From Lateolabrax maculatus (lineage: Eukaryota > Chordata > Actinopteri > Acropomatiformes > Lateolabracidae): DNA of 64,000 nt. The notes under the pieces are model-generated. The model was not told the DNA's origin and ran no database searches. It saw only the letters and a list, made by a program, of their open reading frames with translations. Of this stretch, positions 23,752-36,124 are shown in pieces; positions within the stretch are counted from its first letter, which is position 1; every line of letters begins with the position of its first letter. The translations under genes and the position numbers were made by a program. The stretch is from NCBI GenBank assembly GCA_031216445.1, contig CM062215.1, positions 5,933,501 through 5,997,500 on the forward strand, in the 5' to 3' direction.

Positions 23752-25622
23752 GTCGGCTGCACACTGTATCTGGTCGGCAGGCAAATTAGTTTCAGTTGGT
23801 GGATTTTTTCATCAAATGTTTAGATAAGACTTCCTTTGTCCTCTGTCCTAAATTCACAAGCCACCCAGCAGCATATGAAGTAGTTTAAAGTAATTCCACC
23901 TTTAGCTGCAGCATTAAACTGATGCACACATTAATGCATCAATAGTTATAGAACAATAATATAATATTATTCTGCATCATACATACTTTTACTTCTGGTA
24001 TACTTAGCATAGTTTGATACTTAAAGTACAAAATGTGTGGCTAAATTATTTTATTTCTCCATTAAGGTTCATTAGTTCATCACATGAGATTTTTATACAT
24101 TTCAACTTTATAGATCACTTCAATCAATTTACATTCTCCTTCTTTTCTCTTTCCAGACACTAGATGGCACTGCAGCCCCAGTCTGACACCTCTGCCTCCC
24201 ACAGGACATTTCCTTATTTCCAATTCCTGCTCTCACCAAAACACATAAACTTGTTATGCTGACAATCTGCCCGTCAGAGTTGCTTGAAGCAAACCTTTAC
24301 TATTGCTCCTTGTTGCAGTCACTTTAACTCGTTAACTGTGTAAAAAGTCCTGCATGTGATTAATTATCCAGGGGGCATTGTTGCTCTAGTCCAGCTTTCA
24401 TGATGGAGAACATTTCCTGTTGCAGTCAAACATGGACCTGAGGATTTATCAGTGATAATGACAATCTCATGTCCACTGAAATCAGCCTTTGATGCTCAAG
24501 TTTTCATTCAGTCACTTGACATTTTCTCCTCCCACATTCTTCTCATATACTGACAAGACAATAAAAAAGGCAAAAGTATCAAAAACAAAATTTGTCCATT
24601 TTATTTGTCATCTCTTTCCTAAACTCTTGTGTCTACTAGTTGTTACTTGTTATTTGCACGTCCCTGTTAACGGGGCACTTGCTTTAAATTAATTTGCATG
24701 TTATTTCTGGTGCAGCAGAGAGGTTTGTAGTTAATATGTAAAAGCTCTTTATAGGCCTGTGTGGAAGCTGTAGGATTAACCACATTTGAAGGCTCAGCAC
24801 AAAAATGATCAATAACAAGAATTTCTGTGGGTCCAGTCAGTCTCTCATTTATGTTCAAGTTTACATGATGAAACACAGTTACACTGCAGGCACGCGATAT
24901 TTAAGATATTACTGGGCTGACAGTCAATTAAATATATCCAATTGATTTAATTTAACTGTTTTTTTTATCTGTATTTATCTTTAATTCTGCTTAATTGTAG
25001 ACAGTCTCATCTTTAAACCAACACATGAAGCAAATAAAAGTCTTTCTAGGGATATAAAATAAATCTTTTTGACACATTTCACCATCATGGTTTTCCTTGA
25101 CCCCCTTTGTCTAAACCAATCCATTAAACATTCTTTTAACAAAGCAATAATGTAATATTATGGATGTTCAGTCACTCTATTATTGATTATTTCACATCAT
25201 TCATCTTATTAGATAACATAAATTACAAAAACACAAAAACTTATTGTAGTGTAAAGTCACAATAAAGCAAACAGAGAAGTGAAAGATGTTTCTACATATC
25301 AGTATTGTCTGTAAGTTTTACATACAAAGGTAAGTGCAGCACGATGGTGGGTTCACAATAAAAATACAAACATATAAAAACATGTAAACAATGGTATAAA
25401 AACTGTATAAAATTGTATAAAACAGTATAAAAACAGAACAAACAGGCAGATAATGTCCAGTGTTTACAGTGTGACCTTTCATTTCTTTCACAATGCCGGG
25501 ACATCGTGTCTCCTGGGCTTTGATGCAGATTTGATCAGGTCTGAAAGTCTTTGGGATTATTTTCAGTCTCATGAACAGAAATTGTGCGTCATCTCCTCAT
25601 AAAATGACACATAAAACTGTGT
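23752..25622. other. Intergenic, duplicated blocks
   Basis: 23752-24100 repeats upstream DNA also found at 7514-7880 and 28260-28560. 24420-25440 repeats 15640-16720. 25391-25436 is the GTATAAAAA minisatellite. The small open frames (24489-24692, 24667-24876, 25292-25572) lie inside these repeats and are not supported as genes. Confidence 0.5.
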
Positions 25623-27840
25623 TCAACCAATCAATTCCAGTCTCCTTGATGTTGAAGGTGGCGGATTTGGGTTTTCACTGTCTGTTGTCTGTTCTGATCG
25701 TTGATCCTCTGTGACGAAAGTCACTTCGGTCCTCAAGATAAAAACAAAACATTGTATTTTAACTCACTATGTTTAATAACTAAATTAATTTTGTGAAACT
25801 AAATTATTCTGAACAGGTTATATGGATAGAGGAAAGTGAATTAGCTTTTCATATGCAGTAAATATCAGATTAGCCAGGAAGGTAGAAGGAAAACAGGAAG
25901 GTTTTGAGGCAAAATGTGACAATGTACAGCAGAGTGAAGACGGATCAAATCATTCTGCGAGTGTGCAAGTGAAATATGTCCAAATAAAGAGTGTCTTACC
26001 TACAAGAGTCTTCACTTCTAGTTTGAGGAATTTCATTCATCTCACTCATGTTGATGTGTGACAGACTGAAGGGTTTAAGAACAGTTAGAGCTGGAAAAAC
26101 ATTCATCATCAACTCCCATAGACTGAGACACAAATATTAATAATAACACAGTGATTGAAAGAAGTACCTGTTCTGCTTTTTTAGTTTAAGCAGGATGATG
26201 AGTGCAGCAGCAGCAGCACAGACCACTGCCACAGCCAATACAACATACCACAATCTGCTCCGACCTTGGAGAAAAAGAGGAAAAAATGTTGATATGAAAA
26301 ACTCAACAATTATAAAGCAGCAACAGATCAAATGGGAATTACACATCTGAACATTAACTTAGTGAACTTACTGTTATTAGATCCAGATTCATCATCAAGA
26401 TCTGGAAAAAGAAACACAAACATCAGAATGATAAAGTATTAATCAGTCTGTAATCCTGTAGCTTTGGAAGTGTTTCTCACCATCAGCAGACGGCTGTTTG
26501 ACCTCAGGAATCATCATGAACACCTCCACCTGAGGACCAGAGAGCACCCGCGCCGCACATCCAACCTGTGTGCTGCTGCCATGGAGACGAGACAGCACAG
26601 CTGTAGTGGTGACAGTGACCGTCCCGTCGGTGTTGGTGACGCTGACAGAGCTGTAGTCAGAGGAGCGGAGGTCTGGTTGTGGGACATTCAGTGTCACTGT
26701 GGGAGCAGGTCGACCTGTGGCCGAGCAGGACACAACTGCCTCTTCAGCAGAGTTTGACTCTCCAACATGTAGAATGGGTTCATGCAGCTCTGCAGAGAAC
26801 AGATATTAGTTTGTATGAAGCTCAGCTGCTAGAAAATGAGCCATGAAAGATGTTAAAGCTGTAAATCAAATAAAGGTTCTCACCATAGAGTTGGAGGCAG
26901 GTTGTAGCTGTGAAAGCACCTTCAGGGTAGGTGTTAAACAAACACTGATAGCATCCTTCATCCTGCTCCGTCACCTTCCAGATAACTATGGAGCAGTTCT
27001 GCAGTCCAGCATCTATAAACTCCACTTTATCTCTAAAGTCAGGATTCACTCTTTCACCAAATTGTTTGTTGTAAGAAGCAATATTTTTCTCCCCCTCAGG
27101 TGAGATTTTCTGCCATGTGACTTGAAGAACATCTTTAGTTTGCATGAGCTGACAGCTGAAACGAGCCTCTTGTCCCACTGCAGCCATCACAGTCTGCTGT
27201 GTTTGTACCAGAGCTGTTAGACCTGCAGGAGACGACAGTTTCAGAGGTGGTTGGTGTGTAAAGACCTAGAATATAATCAGTGATGAAGTCAAGTGAATTT
27301 TAACAACAGATAGGTTTGCATGTGCCTCATTACAGGAATACAAGATTAAGGGAATAACACATAAAAGGTAATAAAACAGAATATAATACAGCAGTACAAT
27401 AATATATATAATACAAAGTAGGCAAGACTTAAATAGAAGAAACACCTAAGACAACTAAAACATACAATAGAAATTAAAGTATTAAAATAGGAAATTGAGA
27501 GAAATTAAATAAAACCAGCAACAGATCGAAATAAAGACTGAACTAAAGGGAGATAAAATAAATAAACTCTTGTTAACGCATTTGTTTAATTGCAAAATAT
27601 GATACAAAATATTAATTTAACCATTAACTAATGCAAACTGTGTTTCAATCGGGGAATCTTATGCATCAATAAACAATAAACGTACAGTCACACAGCTGTG
27701 CTTTCACTTTAGAAAAGAAATTACACAGACAGATAAATATAAACAGATACATGGATATAAAATGACTGTAGCGTCTCTTTCTCACCTTCATGAAAGACTC
27801 CAAACACACAGAGGAAACATATAACTGCACAGTGCGCCAT
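25623..27840 (-). CDS. CD200/OX-2-like membrane glycoprotein, copy F (intact)
   Basis: Leader 27786-27840 (MAHCAVICFLCVFGVFHE), V 26884-27222, C2 26481-26789, stalk 26372-26401 (acidic, ending SGSNN), transmembrane 26168-26264, tail one 26000-26065, tail two 25623-25731. Every exon is open and every junction keeps frame, giving about 334 residues. It is the only copy of the B/C/E/F type whose tail one is open (SLSHINMSEMNEIPQTRSED), continuing into TEVTFVTEDQ and ending RRLELIG. It therefore shows what the truncated copies derive from. The V domain has the CD200 features: a paired B and F strand cysteine, VTW in strand C, and DEGCYQCLFNT. Confidence 0.87.
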
Positions 27841-29486
27841 GCTGTCTGGAGACTGTACCGCCAATAATTCAAATCTCAGTGTTCTCAGGTGAACCGAGGT
27901 GTGCAGGTAACTTCCAGGTAAGTTGGTCGCCATATAAACACTTATTCACCAAACATGTAGCAAATAATCACAAGAAAAACATGGGACTTAAAACATAATA
28001 ACTACAAAACACTGTTATTTAAGAAGTTTTGGCCAATTAGTTGTTTAAAAGGCCATATTGACGGCGCGTGACTATTATTGCCCCCCCCATGCCACCACCG
28101 CAATGGCACATTCCGGACTCGTAAAGCTGCAGGTATTTGTACTTTACTCGAGTATTTCCATTTCCTGCTACTTTATACTTCTACTCCTCTACATTTCTAT
28201 GATAACTTTAGTTCCTTTTCAGATTGAGATTAATAACTAAAAATATAATCAACAAATACATTATGTTTTATTAAAGGTTAAGATAAGACTTCATTGATCC
28301 TCTGGGCTAAATTCACAAGCCACCCAGCAGCTTATAAAGTAGTTTAAAGTAGTTCCACCTTTAGCTGCAACATTAAAATGGGCCATTCTGCATCATGCAT
28401 ACCCTTACTGTTGGTATACTTTAAGTATATTTTGATACTTAAAGTACAAGATACATTGTATCTAAGTAAAAAATCTGAGTATTTCTTCCACCACTTGCAG
28501 AGAGTAATTTTATTTCTCCATTAAGTGTCATTAGTTCATCACATGACATTTTTTAACCTGGTCTGAGGCCTTTCTGACAGGAAGATAAAAACTTTCTGTG
28601 TACTCTTCTGTACAAATAATACATTTTTAAATCCAACAGTTTTATTAATTTTGCCTGCCTGTCAGATAATTAATTTCTTTTGTCAAACATGCCCAGACTG
28701 AAAAACCAAACCAGAGGTGATTTAATTCTTATAAATGTAATCCAGGGCAACAAAAACCTTGTACACAAGTAAAACCACTCATAACATTTAAACATCACAT
28801 TTTAATTAACTGAACAAAAATAAATAAATACAAGGAAAAAGTCAAAGAATAAATTATTTCAAACATATCAACTGAAGTCCATTTAGCAAAATAACATCAA
28901 TACACACAAACATTGAACATTAAAGTGCAAAAGTGTGAGAAAAGTGAACAATTACCAGCAAATGTAAAAAATAATATGCAGAAAATAATATATTATGTAC
29001 ATTAAGTCATATATTATGTATAATCTAAAGTTTATTGATACATATATATATATATATATTACTCCGATTGCTCCACATATCAACTTTATAGATCACTTAA
29101 TGGAGTGAACATTTCTAATTTGCTGTGCAATAAATAAGCAGATAGAAATGTTTTGTTTTTTTCACATTCTCCCTCTTGTGTCTTTTCCACAGAGAGGACA
29201 CAAGGTGGCGCTGCTGGTCCGTGACACTCCTCTGATTTCCAAGTCCCTGCTCTGCTCTCACTATCTTGAGAAACTCCTGGCTCTCGCTTTTTTTTTCTTT
29301 TTTTTTTTTTTACATTCAACAGAGCCAAATGCATTCGTGCTTGAAGCTCCACAAACAAAGTGCAGTACAGTACAGATAATTGAAAAAAAACAAAAAAAAA
29401 AACACTTAAATTGAATGGGCGGTGTGGAAAACGAATCTTGGTTGGCAGCCTGTAGCTTAATGCACTGTTACATCTCTCTAAACTCT
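27841..29486. other. Intergenic, repeat-rich
   Basis: 28128-28496 looks like a MITE of the TACTTTTACT...TTCTTCCACCACTTG type. 28277-28330 has the CTTCATTGATCCTCTGGG repeat end. 28600-29060 is AT-rich and shares pieces with 7900-8250. A poly-T/poly-A rich stretch occupies 29287-29401. The 188-residue open frame on the minus strand (29086-29652) crosses an exon-intron junction of gene G out of frame and is not a gene. Confidence 0.45.
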
Positions 29487-32329
29487 TTATAATACTTCCG
29501 TGCTTGGGTGTCCACAGGGAGACGGCCACTTGCTTTTGCTGCACGTCAAGCTGCCGGGAGGAGAGAAAAGCAGAGTTTAATACACAGATCACACACTGGG
29601 CTGGACGTGGACCTGCAGGGAGAATTGCTCTGCATGTGCATGTGCGCTGCACGTCTCACCTCTTGCACTTCACTGCAGCAGCGACCGCGATGCAGGAGGC
29701 GAGCAGCACGGCGGCGATTATAAGCGCGATCCCCGTGGAAGACAGTCCCGCGTCTGCAGGAGAGAAAAACGGCAACAGGGTCACAAGTCTGCACGGCGAG
29801 CAACACGGCTGACACCTCCCCTCAAAAAGAGGAAGTAGGGAACTTCTCGTGACAACAATCGCGCTTTCTTTTGCAGGGACCCAACCCCCCCCCCCCACCA
29901 GGTGATCTGCCCAGAGATAACATAACTCAAAACGCCCTGACGCAGGTTCTTTCCTCAACATGAAACTTAGTGGGAAGTGAAACTGAAACCACCCTGATCT
30001 AATGAGTCACTCCTCAGCTGACTCACACTGGAAGGCGAAATGCTTTTGTTTACAATTTCCACAGAGTCATGCAGTAGATTAGGAGGAACTCCTTCACAGG
30101 CTGCATCCACCGCATTCCCCAGACACTGAGTCATTGTGCTGAGTCCCTCATGGCTTTCAGTTCATTGTGAAAACTTCATTGGTTTGGATTCCAGGGGTTT
30201 TCACCAGTTCCTGGTTGAGCGAACACCGCCGTGGGACATCCCATAATCGTGGCGCCACATTCAGAGACGTATTTCCCCCCCCCAGCAAATAGAACAAACC
30301 CATTCTAACGCCTGGTCAGGGTTGGGGGGGGGTGGGTGTCTGACATCCCTTCCAGTCAGTGAGGGCGATTAACAAAGATGCTCAGTGCTGGGGCTTTTTC
30401 TAGGAAGCCGGTCTCTCAGAACACTCTGGGACGTCCGAATGTGACTTCCTCAGGGACCAGAGACTGTTCCCAGTCAAAGAGCTCGCTCCCCCCGCTCTGT
30501 TCGGCAGCCATTTCCTGTTCGTAAACACAGTTTGCACATGTGCTCACTGCTGGGAATTCTCTTGGGAATTAATACCAGCACTGGGACTTCCTGGGCAGCT
30601 CACTTACTCGTGAACCCGGAGACACAACCCCACACTGCGGCTACATTACCACACATGCCATACAAAGTGATTGATTTGCATACCTTCCTCCCCCTTCATC
30701 TTATTCCCAGCGTGTGAAGTAAAAGGGATCCTCTCCCGCCTTTGCCCCCTCGCGCCTTTGTTCAGCAGACAGTCCACATGTCCGTCCCAGCCCGCAGGCA
30801 CCCGCAGAGTGATGTTGCTGCTGCTGGTGAACGTGTGGTCCCCGTTTGTTGCCGTGGCGGTCTGTGGTCGGCCGAGGGCGGCGGCGACAGGCGAGAATTC
30901 CCACTGGATGGTCGGAGCCGGTTTCCCCGTCGCAGAGCAGCTGAACACGACCTCCTCCGCGTCGCCGTCGCCGCTGGGCGCTCGCACGGCGGTCTTCACC
31001 TCGGATATTCCTTGGGAGAGAATTGAAACTGGTCATTTCGAGGGCTGCGGCCATTCTGCGGGCTATCCTGACAGAGATGATTTGATCCCTTGAATGCTTG
31101 AGTTACTAAAATGATCAGAACTGGAAGGAAAAACCCTCAGTTTTGGGCTTCAACCAACAAAACTTCCAGAATTCCCACTTAATTTCATGACTTTTCCCTC
31201 AGAATTAAGAGACTAATTGATAAAATATTCTTGCAGGGATTTACCTTGCACTGTCAGGCAAGTCTGCCTCCTTTTGGACCCATCAGGATACACGTTGAAG
31301 GAGCAAATATAACAGCTTTCATCCTCCCACGTTACGTTCTTCAGAGTGATGGAAGTTGAGCTGAGCGACGCCTCTGTGAAGATCACCTTCGCCTGGTAAG
31401 GCTCATTTACTTGCTGCCCAAACCGCTTGCTGTAGGTTGCCAGGTTCTCAATAGACTCATCCCTGAAGAGCCTCTGCCATGTGATCTGCAGGACACCTGT
31501 TGGGAAATGGTAATCCGTATTTACTGCAAAGACATCAGAGGGAGCCAGTTAAAAAACAGTGCTGTTTAATTTTTGCTAACACATGCTTTCAGTGACACCA
31601 GCAGCTCAAAGATATTACAGAGATAAGGAGATAATACATAAGGATCATCTTCACTGTGAAGCTAGAAAAAAAAAAAAAAGAGAAACTTCCGCACCTGTCG
31701 GGTTGGCTAGAGCGCACCTGTATTGCACATGCCCCCCATAGTCAGCTGTTCTATTTCCAGAACCAGTGATTTGTGAGGTGGAGGCTGAAAATAAAAAAAC
31801 AAGTGTGTCAATATCTGTTACTTTTGCTGTAAAAGAAAGACAGAAAGAAAAGGATAAACATTGAATAAAACACAGGGCTGATTTTCTTCTAATACATACA
31901 GTAATGCTATATAATAAAATAGCCTATAAATTACATAAAGATTAAGGGTACATGATAAGATATTGTAAAATAAGCCTTTATTGATCCCTAAAGGGGAATT
32001 CATTTGTTTCGGTATCACACAAACAGATAAATATAGTACAGTACAAAGTACAGAGAAACTGGAAGAGTAAAAAATAAATAATTAGAAGTAAATAAAACAA
32101 CAATAAGAATAGAAGTTTAAAAAAAAGAAACTACTGTAAGAGCAATTAAAGTCAAAATCACAAAGCAGGAGTGACAATGGTGTTAAATTACATAATATCT
32201 GACAAAAAAAAGGCTCTTCTTTATTTTGTAATAAATTAACTACTACAGTGAAAAGAGAGGGGTCGACCTCTTCTGTCAGTGTAACTTACCTTTAAACAGC
32301 AAACCGGTTAATATCAGGGACCACAACAT
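29487..32329 (-). CDS. CD200-like gene G, diverged, with split V domain
   Basis: Leader 32290-32329 (MLWSLILTGLLFKG), V part one 31695-31784, V part two 31245-31496, C2 30684-31010, transmembrane 29660-29753 (GIALIIAAVLLASC), tail 29487-29550. About 288 residues, all junctions in phase. The V has QYRCALANPTG then LQITWQR and DESCYICSFNVYPDG. The C2 has CSATGKPAPTIQWEF. Both fit CD200. Unlike copies A-F, the V domain is interrupted by an intron just before the strand C tryptophan, there is no separate stalk exon and the tail is a single exon (SLTCSKSKWP...). The C2 exon is much more GC-rich than the array. An in-frame ATG lies nine codons upstream (32356), but it falls about 25 bases from the TATA box, so the inner ATG is preferred. 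It may be the ancestral cd200 and the array its expansion; this is inference. Confidence 0.82.
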
Positions 32330-32380
32330 TTTGTTCCACTGCTGTACACAGAGCATTTTCACTTTAGCATCAGGGCAGGC

Positions 32381-32387
32381 TTTTATA
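32381..32387 (-). promoter_or_regulatory. TATA box of gene G
   Basis: The minus strand reads CTTATAAAAGCC here, about 50 bases upstream of the preferred start codon. It would place transcription start near 32355, which is why the 32327-32329 ATG was chosen. Identical promoter copies lie at about 3127-3134 and 5413-5419. Confidence 0.6.
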
Positions 32388-32416
32388 AGAGCTGCAGCTG
32401 TAGTGAAAGTGATTCT

Positions 32417-32419
<3 letters not shown>

Positions 32420-32473
<54 letters not shown>
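32420..32473. repeat. (GA)n microsatellite
   Basis: A GA run about 30 bases upstream of the gene G TATA box. It is duplicated at 3166-3222. Confidence 0.95.
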
Positions 32474-32474
<1 letters not shown>

Positions 32475-32640
32475 ACAAGTACATGCAGAAGATATGCTGT
32501 ATATTTAAACATCATTAATATAATCAATCTTAATGTTGCATCCTCATTTTTGCCTTCAAATTCAAAAAGATGATGTCCTTAGTCCTACTGGGACTTTGTA
32601 TGTATTTATTTATTTATTTATTATTTTTTTAACTTTATTA

Positions 32641-32907
32641 ATCACGCAAGTGAAATTATTTCTCCACATTTAACCCATCCAGTGGCACCATATTCACACT
32701 GGAGCGGTGGGCAGCAGTTCACAGCGCCCGGGGAGCAACTGGGGGTGCGGTGCCTTGCTCAGGGGCACCTCGGCCGTGGCAGGTAGGTGGGCTGCCACCC
32801 CACCAGCTGTCAGTCCACCAATCTTCAGGAGGGAGAGCGGGGATCGAGCCTCCAGCCTTGGGTTATTGGACGACCCCGCTCTACCACTGAGCCACGGCCA
32901 CCCCCGA
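32641..32907 (-). mobile_element. tRNA-derived SINE, most complete copy
   Basis: On the minus strand it starts GGTGGCCGTGGCTCAGTGGT and continues with AGAGCGGGG and a GAGGCTCGATCCCC box B-like stretch, the layout of a tRNA-derived Pol III promoter. The body includes GGTGCCCCTGAGCAAGGCAC. Two more copies lie in the duplicated block at 3395 and 4922. Confidence 0.7.
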
Positions 32908-35900
32908 GTTATGTTTCGTTTAGTTTCACAGCATTTATATTGTATATGACTGTTATTGTCTACTGTCCAAATATTAGCTTAGCTTTGGGAACATTGTTTT
33001 TGAAACTTTCCTGCCAATAAAGCTTCCTGGCATTATTTATATGATATCAAGGTAAAGTATATTCTTATGGAATACTGATAAGATAACAGTATTACTTTAC
33101 TATTGAAGTCAATTAGTGAGAAACTAGTTAATAGAGTTATTATATAATATCAAAGGGCAAAAATGCGGAGAAGCAAAAGATTAATTTCAACCTCAGTTGA
33201 CACTGCTTTCCTGTAATTGTTAATATTACTACCACTAATATGACTACGAAGTCCAGTAAAGTACACTTACTGTACTACTGTCCTGGATTTACAACATCTC
33301 CAGTAATCTCAAGGGGTAAAAAAATCCCAAAAGCAGAAGTTGCAGTACTGCTCTACTGTGGTCTCTTGGTGTTTGAGGTTTTACTGTAACGCGATTTCCC
33401 CGCAGATTTCATGACCAGAGTCTCAAACATGTGATATTTGACAAATATTGCTCCAGCCACATTTTCTTGGGAAGTCCACCCTGATGAGACAATAGCATGT
33501 ACACACACGTCTGTGTAACAAGATAAGGAAAGATATGTGGCAGAAACCAATCCCAAAGGCTTCTCAGCACTAATGAGTCAGTGAGCAACCACTATACTGC
33601 ATGATGCCACACATCCTCATTCACAAATTCATATATAATGGGTCTATTGCCATTTTCACAACCACTTTGCCTGTCCTCAGTGATACTACATTGGTTTGAG
33701 AGTAATTTCCAGCCAATAATCCACATGTTACACATGTGAAAAACAAGTGTTCAGCAGCGTATTTTCATCTGCGATTAACAGTAAACAGGAAGCATCGGGT
33801 TTGGTGTGATAACCATGATCGTGATGCAAAGGGTGTTTCACTTCAGTGAAACAAGAAAAACTAGTCTTATTCCCTTTAGTTGTATGAGGTCATGTTCAGT
33901 AACCCTTGTCACTAAAATGCGCTGCCCACTCCAATACAATGCTCTCTACTCACATCCTGAGCACAGGAAGTGTTTAAATTCCTGAAACTGTGATTTGGAA
34001 ACTGTCATTCTGTTTTCAGGAGAAGCATGAAGGGTAATTTGAATTATTGTGCAGTGACTTTGCATTTTAGTTATTTCCTGCATCTCTAACAGAGGCCTCA
34101 GGCCTTACACCAACATGACTGTTTGTTGTGCAATAAATAATCCCTGATCTATTCAGTCTCTTGTGAAATCTTGTTTACCAACATCATGAAGGGGAAGTTA
34201 CTGTATAATTCCTCTTCAGTGGCCAGGAAAGAACCTAACTGCTCTATGGAAAGGTTACCTAAGTATATCTGAGTCACAGTCTAGGAAAAATGTTTAAAGG
34301 ATTATGGATCCTTTAAACTGACTTCATGATTTATTGAGAACACAGCCATTTAATAAAAGCACTCATTAATCATTAGCCATTTTAATTATCAGTATCACAT
34401 TTACTCAGAAATGTAATACTCACGATTACACACCTTCAAAGAGGGAAGGTCCAACTAATTGTCTGGTTGCACTGTCTGAAACAATTATCATTCCTTAATA
34501 TACAAACCTTTTGGAAATGAAATTAAAAATCTATTCCAAACTATTCATTACATGCGGGAAGTACCTGTGCTACCTGGCATCTGACACCTGTAACTCTAAA
34601 CGAGAACGCACCGCTAGCGGCTTGTGGTTTAGCAGCCGCACTATGTGCAAACATCAAAACCCCAGCCATATGATCCACATTAGCTCAAAGTATCACTTCT
34701 CTAATGTTCAGGCTTATCACTGTGCCGGTGTTTACTTCAGATTTCCTGGTATTGACCTATCATTAGGCCCTGCAGTGCACTACTCGAGGAAAGAACAAGT
34801 ACCTAAAAACTGTACATCAAAATCCTTCTGTGTGATGATGAGAAGCAGTTTAAACAACAAGAGAGGATGTTTTAAAGTCTTTTGCTGATTGGGAAATCAA
34901 GTTACATGTGTGGGAAAACATTTACTTCCTTTATAACAATTAGTGCCATTCAGCGAAATCGTCGTTTTGATCATTAAAAAACCTAAATAAAGGTTAGCGT
35001 CAGCACTTCGGTAGACAGTCAAAAAAATGGGATGCTTTTGAAGAATGCAAACCTTGTCACGTGCAGAAAAATGCTGTATTTGCTGTTCCAATAAGGACAG
35101 CTCAGCTTCCTTAGTGCTGCTGAGGGAATCTGTTCTCTTGACCCTTAATAATACCTACTGCCAAGGTCCTGCCCCAAATGATAAGTCGATCACAAAACAG
35201 TACAGCGGAAATGTAAATCAACTGCATACATTATATGCTTGCTTAAGCATGTAAAAGAGGGAAATGAAAAAAGATCAGATGATTGTGAGCAATGTTAGCA
35301 GGGGGAACGCCAGAGAGAAAAACAAACACAACAAAGTACTCAAAGTCTGTTTTTGTGTTTGTAGAATGAAAATAATAAAAAAAATATCCTCAATTTCCTA
35401 TCATTTAGTTTATACCAATTTAGACATGTATGCTAAGATCAGCATTAATGTAGTGGATTATTGTAGTAACCACATTTGTACATCAAGACCAGGGTAAAAA
35501 TAATAGATGGTGACCATCAGAGGGCATCAGACTGCAATATATAACCAATAAGGCAGGCAACTATTCTAAATGAGCAAAGCTTATATGTATGCTTGATTTA
35601 ATTTATTTCATACATGTAAATGTGCTATATTGAGTTATTTAAAGCAAAGGTTTGCGTTTCACGAAAACAATTTCTTACCCTTAATTATTCTTTTTTAGGA
35701 TAGGACATAACATTGTTACAAATAAGTGGCCAAAATGTCTGGATGACACAAACAACAAAGCAGGTATTACTGTGGATAAAAGTTAACAATACATGCATCA
35801 TATTATACAATAACATAAACCTGCATTAGCATCAGAGATCTTCATTATTTGCATTTAAAAAAAATAGCCACATCTCACTTTGTTGGTTATTCTAACTGGA

Positions 35901-36124
35901 ATTCATATTTATTTTATATTCAGATACTAATCTAGAGTTTTTTTTTTAAGATTAAACCCAGAAGCCTCCACAAAACACAAAGCAACAACTTTAACTGTTT
36001 ATTTGACAGATAATTAGTTGATCCTTATCATCATTACAGTATGATATACTAACAGTATAATGCTGTCATTGTCACACAGCAAAGGAGTGCCATCTTGTGG
36101 ACAAGAGGCTCAGCAGAACAGGAG
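32908..36124. other. Intergenic, no gene seen
   Basis: 32930-34745 is the source or partner of the duplication at 3585-4860. 34746-36124 is unique AT-rich DNA. The open frames here (34511-34888, 35045-35254, 35264-35497 and others) have no Ig, membrane or splice features and no paralogue-conserved frame. Confidence 0.5.

Noticed and set aside
29086..29652. 188-residue minus-strand frame
   Set aside because: It covers the gene G tail exon in the wrong frame, poly-A/T runs and intron; no domain is visible.
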